From the NCBI GenBank assembly GCA_031424495.1, contig JANPHP010000376.1:1-30675 (forward strand): 30,675 nucleotides of DNA, in the 5' to 3' direction. A program made the position numbers and the translations under genes. Shown one piece after another: positions 1-7,745 of this stretch (the first letter of the stretch is position 1; every line of letters starts with the position of its first letter). Under the pieces are notes generated by a model. It saw only the letters and a list, made by a program, of their open reading frames with translations. It searched no databases and was not told the origin of the DNA. The stretch comes from JADKCL01 sp031424495 (GTDB lineage Bacteria > Bacteroidota > Bacteroidia > J057 > JADKCL01).

Positions 1-1729
1 GGCACGATAGTGCAGAGCCTACGTTTACGGCGCACCAAGCATTTGCAGTTTGTTTTGCCTCATTACTACACGCACCAAAGATTTGCTCTGCCGCCAAAAC
101 CCACGCATCTCTTGCCTGAGGGAATTGGGTACCTGAAACGTAGATCGTTGTAAGTGCGCGAAAAGCAATTTGGGCAGCGTTGTCAATGCCAATTCCATTC
201 ACATTGTAGGTTGCCCCCAGATCATTTGTTCCAAATCCTCCGTTAGCAAGCAAATAGAAGCAGAAGCTTTGCACGCCACTGTTGGTGTGTGCCCCAATTT
301 CTCCTGGCTCACAAACACCAAATTCAAAACGTGGCCCTTTCCATGTTGTAGGCTGACCTAAAGTCGAGGCACATCCGTTGTTTGAATCATAGTGGTCATA
401 ATCAGCAGCAGGATCCTTGATGGACCTCGAGAATTGATCGAGTATAAGCAGCGGATTGTTGGAATAACCCCAATCCATTACGTTCGAATTCGTTCTTCTT
501 TCAATGAGTGCACCAAAAATATCAGACATGGACTCGTTGATTGCTCCTCCTTCCCAAGTATTCGGAAGGTTGGCCGTATTGAAGGTGATGCCATGCGTGA
601 ATTCGTGTCCCACAATGTCTATTGCCTGACTCATGTCTGACCCTAAATAGATACGATGAAACCCACCAGATTTTGTGAAATATGCTGTGGCTGTATTGTC
701 AGGGTAAACATTATAATTTGTCGTTACTCTCACCACTTCGTTTCCATTGTTGGGGCCTTCCCAAGAATATGGTGAAGCCCGAAAGAAATCCCATGCCTCA
801 CAAGCAAACCAGTGGGCTGAAGTTTCAAGGATATCAGTAACTGGCCAATTGTCATCCTTGTCCTTGACCTCTGGGGTTCCATTCCAAGTTGTGCTACCAT
901 CGTGCCGCTTGGTATGTATATTGCGATTGTCATTAGAACTCAAAATCCACTTGCCAATACCAGCATCATGTTTCGTATCTATCGTTTGGGTTGCAGCGTA
1001 GGTTTGGCTAGGTGCAAAAACGTAGACAGATGCAGGACCGTTGTGACTTTGTAACGGCTCGATTCGAAATACCTGATTGGTTGCAGCATCCACGTAGACC
1101 GCAGAATTGAAATTGGGGCTCAAACAAAGCACTTCAAATCGCCACGCAAGTCGATATCTTGATGCTGGAATCGAGTATGGGAGGTAGGAATAGTTGTCCA
1201 AGGCCCATAAGAGCTCCGGTTGGGGAAAGTATGTCGCCGATTGATCATTCGTTTCATATTGTAATTCGCTTTCTAGAGCGTCATTGTACCATGCAAACTC
1301 ATAGTTTCGATTGTCATTGACATAAGCTTCAATTGCCTCTAGACCTTCAAATTGCGGCATACTTTCAAGATCTGATAAGTCTGCTGCGAGTTTCCCGTTT
1401 GCACTGAGGACTGATCCACCGTATACATGCTCGATAAATTCTGCAAATTCAACCCTTTTTCCCTTATAACGTTGCTGATATCGGTTGTGAAGATAACCAG
1501 ATGGATCAGTATAACTTTTGGTGAGATCCAATTCGTTTTCAAAATCGCCAGTCAACGCTTGGTAGATTGCAAAAGCCTGCCCAGACTGCAGCGCCCCTGG
1601 GGTGTAGCGACAGAAGCCTGTCGTATCGAAGGATGAAACATAAATAGCAAACAAGGAATCAATCTGTGCTTTGCCATTTGAGACCAAAAGTGTCATCAAA
1701 AAAATAAAAGTGAACCAAATCTTTTTCAT
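1..1729 (-). CDS. Secreted M4 family (thermolysin-like) zinc metallopeptidase, 3' end cut by window
   Basis: The frame stays open from an ATG at 1729 to the window edge (576 codons), so the C-terminus is missing. The product starts with a signal peptide (about residues 1-22, ending NGKAQ). A fungalysin/thermolysin propeptide follows (about 65-110, with RYQQRYKGKRVEFAEF), then a PepSY-like stretch (VYVDAATNQVFRIEP). The catalytic domain shows the HEFTH zinc motif near residues 375-379, the third zinc ligand in NESMSDIFG (E399) and the catalytic histidine in GAHTNSG (H481). These are the diagnostic M4 residues, in the expected order and spacing. M4 enzymes are made as inactive precursors and degrade proteins outside the cell. 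In Bacteroidota such proteins often end in a type IX secretion sorting domain, but that part is outside the window. The gene appears lower in GC than its right-hand neighbours. The family call is firm; the substrate is unknown. Confidence 0.93.
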   Translation of the reverse strand, partial: MKKIWFTFIFLMTLLVSNGKAQIDSLFAIYVSSFDTTGFCRYTPGALQSGQAFAIYQALTGDFENELDLTKSYTDPSGYLHNRYQQRYKGKRVEFAEFIEHVYGGSVLSANGKLAADLSDLESMPQFEGLEAIEAYVNDNRNYEFAWYNDALESELQYETNDQSATYFPQPELLWALDNYSYLPYSIPASRYRLAWRFEVLCLSPNFNSAVYVDAATNQVFRIEPLQSHNGPASVYVFAPSQTYAATQTIDTKHDAGIGKWILSSNDNRNIHTKRHDGSTTWNGTPEVKDKDDNWPVTDILETSAHWFACEAWDFFRASPYSWEGPNNGNEVVRVTTNYNVYPDNTATAYFTKSGGFHRIYLGSDMSQAIDIVGHEFTHGITFNTANLPNTWEGGAINESMSDIFGALIERRTNSNVMDWGYSNNPLLILDQFSRSIKDPAADYDHYDSNNGCASTLGQPTTWKGPRFEFGVCEPGEIGAHTNSGVQSFCFYLLANGGFGTNDLGATYNVNGIGIDNAAQIAFRALTTIYVSGTQFPQARDAWVLAAEQIFGACSNEAKQTANAWCAVNVGSALSC

Positions 1730-2190
1730 AATGGTTTTGTAAATTAAATTGCCTACTCTAGTATATTATGCGGATTTTGGGCATCCTCCGCGGCATCATT
1801 GCAGCCTGCGCAGCAAAAATGTTCGTTTTCTGAGGCGTTCACCTTTGGAATTCCCCTATCTTCTGACCAACCTGCTGGGTTTTATGGATGAATTTCATTT
1901 GCGCCAGTAGTTGTTCAGTCTGGAGTTGACTTTGGTAAATGCAACGACACGAAGGTGTGATTTTTTCAACACAATGTCAAGTGGGTTGCGATATTTATTT
2001 TTATCTGCCGCCTGTTCGCTTCAATCGGGGTTATACTCATTTTGCGCGTCAAGTACGCCTTGCACCTGCATCGCTGGGTTGAACTTTTGCATCCGCCCCC
2101 AGCCTCATCCCCCCGCCATCCGCCCAAAAATTTTGCCGTCCGCCTAGATTTTACTAGCATGCATCCAAATTCGCGAGCTCGCTTTTAGAT
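1730..2190. other. Intergenic region between the divergent M4 peptidase and sigma factor genes
   Basis: These 461 bases separate divergent genes and should hold promoters for both, but I found no full TTG/TAnnTTTG pair in either direction. Short open frames at 1911-2147 (+) and 1966-2160 (-) overlap each other, have biased composition and resemble no family I know, so I did not call them genes. No convincing hairpin or repeat was seen. Confidence 0.5.
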
Positions 2191-2697
2191 TTGGGAAACC
2201 CAGCCAACACCAAGACTGCCTTTGAGGCGCTGTTTCGCAAGATGCAGCCGGGCTTGGTGCGCTTTGCCTACATCCACCTGCGTGACACCGAAGATGCCCG
2301 CGAGGTCGTGCAAGAGGTCTTCATCAATATTTGGGACAAGCGCGAGCAGCTCAATTTTGAGGAGGAACTCAAGTATTACCTCTTTCGTTCGGTCAAGAAT
2401 GGCTGCCTGAACATGATCAAAAAGCGCCGCCTCGACACGGTTTCCTTGGAAGAGGGCCTCACGGCCGCCGAGGAGAGCCACGACGACGCCAATGATACCG
2501 AGCGCCGCTTCAAGTCGGTGATGGCGCAGATCAACCAATTGCCCGAGATGTGCCGCGAGATTTTTCTCATGAGCCGCATGGAGGGCCTGAGCCACAAGGA
2601 AATCGCCGAAATCTTGGAAATCGCCCCCAAAACCGTCGAAAACCAGATCGGAATCGGCCTCAAAAAGATCAGGGAGGGCCTTGGGGTAGGCGGATGA
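2191..2697 (+). CDS. ECF-type RNA polymerase sigma factor (FecI-like)
   Basis: This 168-residue protein has the two-domain layout of extracytoplasmic-function sigma factors. Region 2 is at about residues 20-55 (LVRFAYIHLRDTEDAREVVQ, then EVFINIWDKRE). Region 4 is at about 115-160, with a helix-turn-helix around GLSHKEIAEILEIAPKTVEN. It would direct RNA polymerase to promoters of the adjacent uptake genes once released by the FecR protein encoded 66 bases downstream. The start is uncertain. The only in-frame start giving a complete region 2 is TTG at 2191; the frame opens at 2158 without an ATG. An ATG at 2159 in another frame runs nine codons to a stop at 2186-2188, and one extra T in the T run at 2183-2186 would fuse it to the sigma frame. 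The function call is strong; the exact N-terminus is not. Confidence 0.9.
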   Translation: MGNPANTKTAFEALFRKMQPGLVRFAYIHLRDTEDAREVVQEVFINIWDKREQLNFEEELKYYLFRSVKNGCLNMIKKRRLDTVSLEEGLTAAEESHDDANDTERRFKSVMAQINQLPEMCREIFLMSRMEGLSHKEIAEILEIAPKTVENQIGIGLKKIREGLGVGG

Positions 2698-2763
2698 AAG
2701 ATTTTTGCGAAAAAGTGCGAATCCCCTTGGGGGAAGATTGTAGAATCGCTGTATTGTCAGGGA

Positions 2764-3762
2764 ATGAATGAGACACGTCTATATTACCTCGCCGAAAGCG
2801 CTTCCTTCGGTCTCCTGAGCGAGACCGAGCAACAGGAGCTGAATGCTTGGTTGGAGGCTGCGCCTGAAAATCAGGCGCTCTATACAGAAATTTGTGCTTT
2901 TTTGGATGTCGCTGGCCAATTCACGGCTCAGGTCGACCCGCAAACCGATGCCGAATGGGCCAAGCTGAGCGCGGCCATCGCCACGCCGGCAGCGGCTCCT
3001 GTAAGAGAAGCCCAAATCATCCGCCCACCCTTTTGGTCGGGCAGCCGCGTTTTTGCCGCCGCCGCTTCCATCGTTTTGTTGGCTGTCGTCGGTTATTTCG
3101 CCATTTTCAAAGGCGATGCAAAGCCCCTCGACGCCCAGCACTATGCCACCGCACTTGGAGAAACCAAGGAAATCCAACTCGCTGACGGCTCCCATGTGCG
3201 CCTCAACGGTGGCTCGACCCTCGATGCCGCAGCTGGCTATGGCGCGACTGACCGTCAGCTCAAGCTCCACGGCGAGGCTTATTTTGAAGTCGCTAAGGAC
3301 AAAACGCGTCCTTTTATCGTGAGCGCAGGCGCCACCCACGCCGAGGCGCTTGGCACCAAATTCAACGTGCGCATGTCGAGCGCCGACCAAGGCGTGCAAC
3401 TGAGCGTGACCGAAGGCAAGGTGCGTTTCAGCGCCGAAAATTTCAAAGAACTCATCCTCACCGAGGGCCAAGTCGCCCATTTTGACCTCAAGACGGGTTT
3501 TCTGCGGGAGACCATCGCCGCCAAAGACGCCGCAGGCTGGGTCGATAAACGCTTGATTTTCAGGGATGCAGCATTCCCCGTTGCCGCCGAGCAATTGGAG
3601 CGCACTTTTGGCGTGACGATACATTTTCCCGAACACTTGAATACCGGACGCTTAACCGCTAACTTCGAAGGTAAGCCACTGAGCGAGGTCTTGGAAGTTT
3701 TGACGACGGTTTACAGCGTCAAAGCGAGCCAAGAAGGCAAGGTGGTGACACTTTCCGAGTAA
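2764..3762 (+). CDS. FecR family anti-sigma factor
   Basis: A 332-residue inner-membrane regulator. The N-terminal cytoplasmic part (residues 1-90, with LSETEQQELNAWLEAAPEN) is the sigma-binding region. One transmembrane helix lies at about 96-115 (VFAAAASIVLLAVVGYFAIF). The periplasmic FecR domain covers about 124-225 (GETKEIQLADGSHVRLNGGS, GEAYFEVAKD, ALGTKFNVR). The C-terminal DUF4974 domain is at about 262-331 (FRDAAFPVAAEQLERTFGV). Such proteins hold the cognate ECF sigma factor and release it when the signalling domain of the partner TonB receptor reports bound substrate. The gene lies between the sigma factor gene and the receptor gene (15-base gap), the usual order for a cell-surface signalling operon. 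Confidence 0.94.
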   Translation: MNETRLYYLAESASFGLLSETEQQELNAWLEAAPENQALYTEICAFLDVAGQFTAQVDPQTDAEWAKLSAAIATPAAAPVREAQIIRPPFWSGSRVFAAAASIVLLAVVGYFAIFKGDAKPLDAQHYATALGETKEIQLADGSHVRLNGGSTLDAAAGYGATDRQLKLHGEAYFEVAKDKTRPFIVSAGATHAEALGTKFNVRMSSADQGVQLSVTEGKVRFSAENFKELILTEGQVAHFDLKTGFLRETIAAKDAAGWVDKRLIFRDAAFPVAAEQLERTFGVTIHFPEHLNTGRLTANFEGKPLSEVLEVLTTVYSVKASQEGKVVTLSE

Positions 3763-3777
3763 TCAGCCACGGCCTGA

Positions 3778-6423
3778 ATGCGGTATTTTTTCAGCATCAG
3801 CATACTTGTTTTGTTGCTCTCATCAGCTCGATTGCATGGGCAGTCGACGGTGTTGGAGACGCCGTTGACGCTGAGCTACAACGAGGAGGCACTCACAGAG
3901 GTGTTATCCCGCATCGAGCGTACCCTACCTGTCACTTTTTCCTACGATAGTCGCATACTTCCCGAGCAGGAGCTGTCGGGAGAGTTTTCCAATCTGCCAC
4001 TGGGCAAGGCTTTGGATCAGCTGCTCAATGCTGTTGATATTGCTTGGGAATTGAAGGGCGACATCATCGTGTTGCGCGCGGTCGAGGCGGCGCCCGAGCA
4101 TGCCTACCATGTGATCAGCGGCTATGTTGAGGACGCGCAGACGGGTGAGCGCCTTGTGGGCGTGCAGGTCTATGACCTGCGCACGCGGCAGGGCACGCTC
4201 AGCAACGATGCGGGTTTTTTCAGCCTGCGGCTGCGTGCCGACAGCGTGAAGCTCGTCGTGTCCATGCTTGGTTATGCGGTGTATGCAGAGCGCATTTCAC
4301 TGCGTGAAAACCTGCGTAGGAATGTTTTTCTCAAAAGTGACTTTTCCCTGGCCACGGTTGTGATTACAGACAAGGATCAGGCAGAGCCGCTAGGCGATGC
4401 TGGCGCAAGTGTGATCGAGGTGCCGATGTCTGAGCTGTCGCGGCTGCCCGCCCTTATGGGCGAGACTGACGTGATCAATGTACTCAAGATGTTTCCGGGA
4501 GTGCATTCCGGCGGTGACGGCGCTCAGGGGTTTTATGTGCGGGGTGGGGGAGCAGATCAGAATCTCGTATTGCTAGACGGCGCGACGGTCTACAACGCCT
4601 CGCATTTGTTTGGATTCTATTCGATTTTCAATTCAGAGGGCATCAAGGATGTGCGCTTGGTCAAGGGCGGATTTCCCGCACGCTATGGTGGTCGTTTGAG
4701 CTCGGTGGTGGATATCCAAATGAAGGACGGCAACCTGGAAAAAATCGAAGGCAGTGGCAATATCGGATTATTGTCTGCGAAGCTTACGCTTTCAGGGCCG
4801 ATCGTCAAGGGCAAGACCTCGTTTTTGGTTTCGGCCCGGCGCACGATTTTGGAGCCCTATTTTGCAGCGATCAATCATTATTCGTTGCCCTTGAATGGCA
4901 ATCGGCTCGGCTATTCCTTTTTGGACTTGCAGGGCAAGTTGCAACAGGTGATCGGACCCAAGGATCGCTTGCTATTGAGCGGTTATGCGGGCGGCGACCG
5001 TTTTTCAAGTGGCTATGACATCGACACGTCTGGCGTGCACAATGGTTTTAATTTCGGATTGCGCTGGAGCAATGCCGTTGGGAGCCTGCAATGGCGACAT
5101 GAATGGTCGCAACAACTGTTCAGCAATCTGAGCCTGCTTTTCAGCCAATACAAATATACAGCCGAGAGTCAAGCGACTTTACAACTGACGGGCAATTCCC
5201 AAATCGTCAATTCCCTCAAGACGATCAGCAGCGTCAAGGATTTGGGGCTGCGTTGGAGTTTTGACCTGATCGCGAGCAGCCATCACTGGTTGCGCTTTGG
5301 AGCTGCGACGACAAGGCACGTGTTTGATCCAGAACGCTTTTTGCAGCAGGTGACGGGTGCACCTACCGATTCGCTGAGCACGGAATTGAGCCAAGCCACG
5401 ATCAGGTCGCTCGAGTCCATGACTTGGTTGGAAGATCAGATACGCATCGGCAAGCGTCTCAACATCAACCTAGGCTTGCACCTGTCCAATTACATCGTCG
5501 ACAAATCGACCTTTTGGTCCTTGCAGCCGCGCCTGTCTGCGCGGCTGAACCTGCCACTCAATTTTGGTCTGCAGGCCTCTTATACCGACATGGTGCAATA
5601 CATTCACCTACTTTCCAATGCGGGAGTGGGCTTGCCGACCGATTTGTGGGTGCCTGTGACAGGCGCGGTGCCGCCGCAGCGGTCGCAGCAGTATGCCGTG
5701 GGTATCGACAAAAAATTTGGCAATGGCAGCTGGATCGTGAGCGCCGAGGGTTATTACAAAAAAATGGATAACCTAATTGATTATCAGACAGGTGTGAACT
5801 TTATTGGAAATTCAGATTGGCAAGACCTGGTAGAAAAAGGTGGTTTGGGCTGGTCTTATGGCGTCGAATTTTTGTTGCGCAAAAACGTGGGCCGCTTCAC
5901 GGGTTGGCTAGGCTATACCCTATCCAAAACCGAGCGACAGTTCAGCGGCATCAACTTTGGGGAGCGTTATCCCTACAAATATGACCGTCGGCACGATCTT
6001 TCGACTGCATTGATTTATACCTTGAGTCCCCACGTCGAGCTCAGCGCGGCGTGGATGTATGCGACGGGTACCGCGATCACATTCCCCAAAGCTGTGTACT
6101 ATGCTCCATTTTCAACCCAACTGGGTTTTTGGGACCTCAATCAAGGGCAGGGACTGGATGTGCTGATCGATTACGGCAGTCGCAACCAATTCAGGTTGCC
6201 AGCCTACCACCGCTTGGACCTGAACGTGCGCGTGACCAAAAAGGTGAAATGGGGGGAAACCTTTTGGAATTTTGGCATCTTCAACGTTTACAACCGACGC
6301 AACCCTTACTTTTTGTTCTTGCGCGCCGACTACGCCAATGATCCGAATTCGCCAGAAATCAAGGTGAGAAAGATGAGCCTGTTGCCAATTTTACCAGAGG
6401 TTAATTTTGGATTCAAATTTTAG
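3778..6423 (+). CDS. TonB-dependent outer-membrane receptor with N-terminal signalling (STN) domain
   Basis: An 881-residue outer-membrane transporter. The order is: signal peptide (1-21); STN/secretin-like domain (about 36-98, EALTEVLSRIERTLPVTFSY); carboxypeptidase-regulatory-like beta domain (about 113-190, SGYVEDAQTGERLVGVQVYD); plug (about 215-335, with FYVRGGGADQNLVLLDGATV and GGFPARYGGRLSSVVDI); and a beta barrel to the terminal phenylalanine (NFGFKF). The STN domain is expected to touch the FecR protein in the periplasm, linking substrate binding to sigma release, while the barrel imports substrate using TonB energy. The receptor lies 15 bases after fecR and 11 bases before the DUF4249 gene, so all four are probably co-transcribed. 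The substrate cannot be read from the sequence; no SusD partner is present, which argues against a standard glycan Sus system. Confidence 0.93.
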   Translation: MRYFFSISILVLLLSSARLHGQSTVLETPLTLSYNEEALTEVLSRIERTLPVTFSYDSRILPEQELSGEFSNLPLGKALDQLLNAVDIAWELKGDIIVLRAVEAAPEHAYHVISGYVEDAQTGERLVGVQVYDLRTRQGTLSNDAGFFSLRLRADSVKLVVSMLGYAVYAERISLRENLRRNVFLKSDFSLATVVITDKDQAEPLGDAGASVIEVPMSELSRLPALMGETDVINVLKMFPGVHSGGDGAQGFYVRGGGADQNLVLLDGATVYNASHLFGFYSIFNSEGIKDVRLVKGGFPARYGGRLSSVVDIQMKDGNLEKIEGSGNIGLLSAKLTLSGPIVKGKTSFLVSARRTILEPYFAAINHYSLPLNGNRLGYSFLDLQGKLQQVIGPKDRLLLSGYAGGDRFSSGYDIDTSGVHNGFNFGLRWSNAVGSLQWRHEWSQQLFSNLSLLFSQYKYTAESQATLQLTGNSQIVNSLKTISSVKDLGLRWSFDLIASSHHWLRFGAATTRHVFDPERFLQQVTGAPTDSLSTELSQATIRSLESMTWLEDQIRIGKRLNINLGLHLSNYIVDKSTFWSLQPRLSARLNLPLNFGLQASYTDMVQYIHLLSNAGVGLPTDLWVPVTGAVPPQRSQQYAVGIDKKFGNGSWIVSAEGYYKKMDNLIDYQTGVNFIGNSDWQDLVEKGGLGWSYGVEFLLRKNVGRFTGWLGYTLSKTERQFSGINFGERYPYKYDRRHDLSTALIYTLSPHVELSAAWMYATGTAITFPKAVYYAPFSTQLGFWDLNQGQGLDVLIDYGSRNQFRLPAYHRLDLNVRVTKKVKWGETFWNFGIFNVYNRRNPYFLFLRADYANDPNSPEIKVRKMSLLPILPEVNFGFKF

Positions 6424-6434
6424 TATATTGGTGT

Positions 6435-7391
6435 GTGCAAAAGGCATTTACCAAAATACTGTTTTTGGCGGTTTTGGTCGCATTTTTCGGATGCGAGCGT
6501 GACTTGGAATACGACTTACCCGGTGCAACGCCGCGTTTGGTCGTGAATTCCCTCTTTTGCGAAGACAGCATTTTCAGGATAGAGGTCAGCGTTTCAGCTT
6601 CGCCAGGCGACGGAGCCAAAATAAGAAGCTTAAAAGACGCCAAAATCACCATGTTTGATAACAATCAGCTGGTCAAAGATTTTAAGCTCGACTCGGTATT
6701 GGCATCGCCTTACGACTTTTCAGGTAGCCCGATCGCGAGCATTGCACCCACCAAATTGTTTTTTCATTATACCCGCACGACCACTGCGCGCAGTGGGGTG
6801 CCTTATCAGATAGAGGTGCGCTATCCCGGCATGGATCCCGTGACTGCGTCAGCTTTGGTGCCTCGTCCTGCACGCGCCTATGCGGTGCCTCAACCACTGA
6901 ACGAGTCCATTCTCATCAGTGGCAGGCCGTTGGATCGCCTGGTATTTGAAATCGACGACAACGGCAACAAAGACAACTATTACAGCGTGGAAATCATGGC
7001 TGCGAAGGCTGGCTCTGGCGAAAAACCGCAACGCATTGTCTTCTTTTCCGACGAAAAAGCATTTTCTGAGAACCTACTTGTGACGAGTGGGCAGCATACC
7101 GAGGGCGTCTTTTACAGTCCTGATTACGGTGTGTATTTCAGCAATGGCAAATTCAAGGGCCAAAAACATGCCTTCGAGCTCTATGTCGATCAGACTTACA
7201 TGAGCGGACAATATCAGCTCAAAGTGCGCGTTCTCACGCTCTCTCACGAGTATTTTGAGTTTGCGACATCCTATCAAAAGCAAAAACTCAACGCCAACAA
7301 TCCATTTGCAGAGCCGACTCAGGTGTACAGCAATATTGGCGGCGGTTTGGGCATTTTTGCAGGTTACTCGATCACCGAGGCCTATTTCTGA
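6435..7391 (+). CDS. DUF4249 family lipoprotein, partner of the TonB receptor
   Basis: A 318-residue protein with a lipoprotein signal peptide (KILFLAVLVAFFGC, lipidated Cys at residue 20). The downstream pattern CERDLEYDLPGATPRLVVNS and the strand-rich middle are typical of the DUF4249 family. The chosen start is GTG at 6435, 11 bases after the receptor stop; no ATG in this frame would keep the signal peptide. DUF4249 genes commonly follow TonB-dependent receptor genes in Bacteroidota, and the proteins are thought to be surface or periplasmic accessory lipoproteins of uncharacterised role. A role in ligand capture by the receptor is an inference from position. Confidence 0.85.
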   Translation: MQKAFTKILFLAVLVAFFGCERDLEYDLPGATPRLVVNSLFCEDSIFRIEVSVSASPGDGAKIRSLKDAKITMFDNNQLVKDFKLDSVLASPYDFSGSPIASIAPTKLFFHYTRTTTARSGVPYQIEVRYPGMDPVTASALVPRPARAYAVPQPLNESILISGRPLDRLVFEIDDNGNKDNYYSVEIMAAKAGSGEKPQRIVFFSDEKAFSENLLVTSGQHTEGVFYSPDYGVYFSNGKFKGQKHAFELYVDQTYMSGQYQLKVRVLTLSHEYFEFATSYQKQKLNANNPFAEPTQVYSNIGGGLGIFAGYSITEAYF

Positions 7392-7745
7392 GTTGGAAGC
7401 TGGGCCTTTGCCCGTATCTGCAAGCTTCGCTTTCCCTTTTCCGTGATGATCTTCTTTGCTGATGGGGGGCTTTATCTTCCGGCATGATTTGCTGCGCACC
7501 TAGCGCTGCAAGGTGATCGCTGGGTTCTTGTTCGGATTGGAGAATGAATTGGGCTTTTAGCAGATGTGATTTCGCTGGGCATCCGCGAGGCTGAGCATCG
7601 CTGGTTTCTCACCCAGACCTGCCCGAATTACGTTTTTGATCTCGTCGGAACGCGATGGATCGCGCTCCGACGAGATCAAAAACGTTGATTACCCCCTAAA
7701 AACGACATAATTCGCAGATCAACCTGCGTGTTATCGACACGCAGG
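7392..7745. other. Intergenic region between convergent genes
   Basis: These 354 bases lie between the DUF4249 stop and the hybrid sensor stop. Apart from the long hairpin at 7630-7685 I see no gene, promoter or repeat. Open frames here and across the DUF4249 end show no recognisable protein features. Confidence 0.5.
7630..7685. terminator. Long near-perfect hairpin, probable bidirectional terminator
   Basis: Arms of 20 bases (7630-7649 and 7666-7685, ACGTTTTTGATCTCGTCGGA and its exact complement) are followed inward by one A/C mismatch, a further 5-base perfect stem and a TGGA loop. The position between two convergent gene ends fits transcript termination in both directions. There is no U tract after the stem; the T run is inside the arms. 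It could therefore also be a mobile palindromic repeat or an mRNA-stabilising structure. Confidence 0.6.

Noticed and set aside
1911..2160. Short open frames on both strands between the M4 and sigma genes
   Set aside because: They overlap each other, have skewed composition, no signal peptide that makes sense with context and no family resemblance.
2186..2193. TAGATTTG as a promoter -7 element for the sigma gene
   Set aside because: No TTG is found 17-23 bases upstream, and a start site near 2200 would force translation from ATG 2242, which removes the first part of sigma region 2.
2779..3636. 285-codon frame antisense to fecR
   Set aside because: The + strand encodes a clear full-length FecR; the antisense frame reflects GC-rich codon bias.
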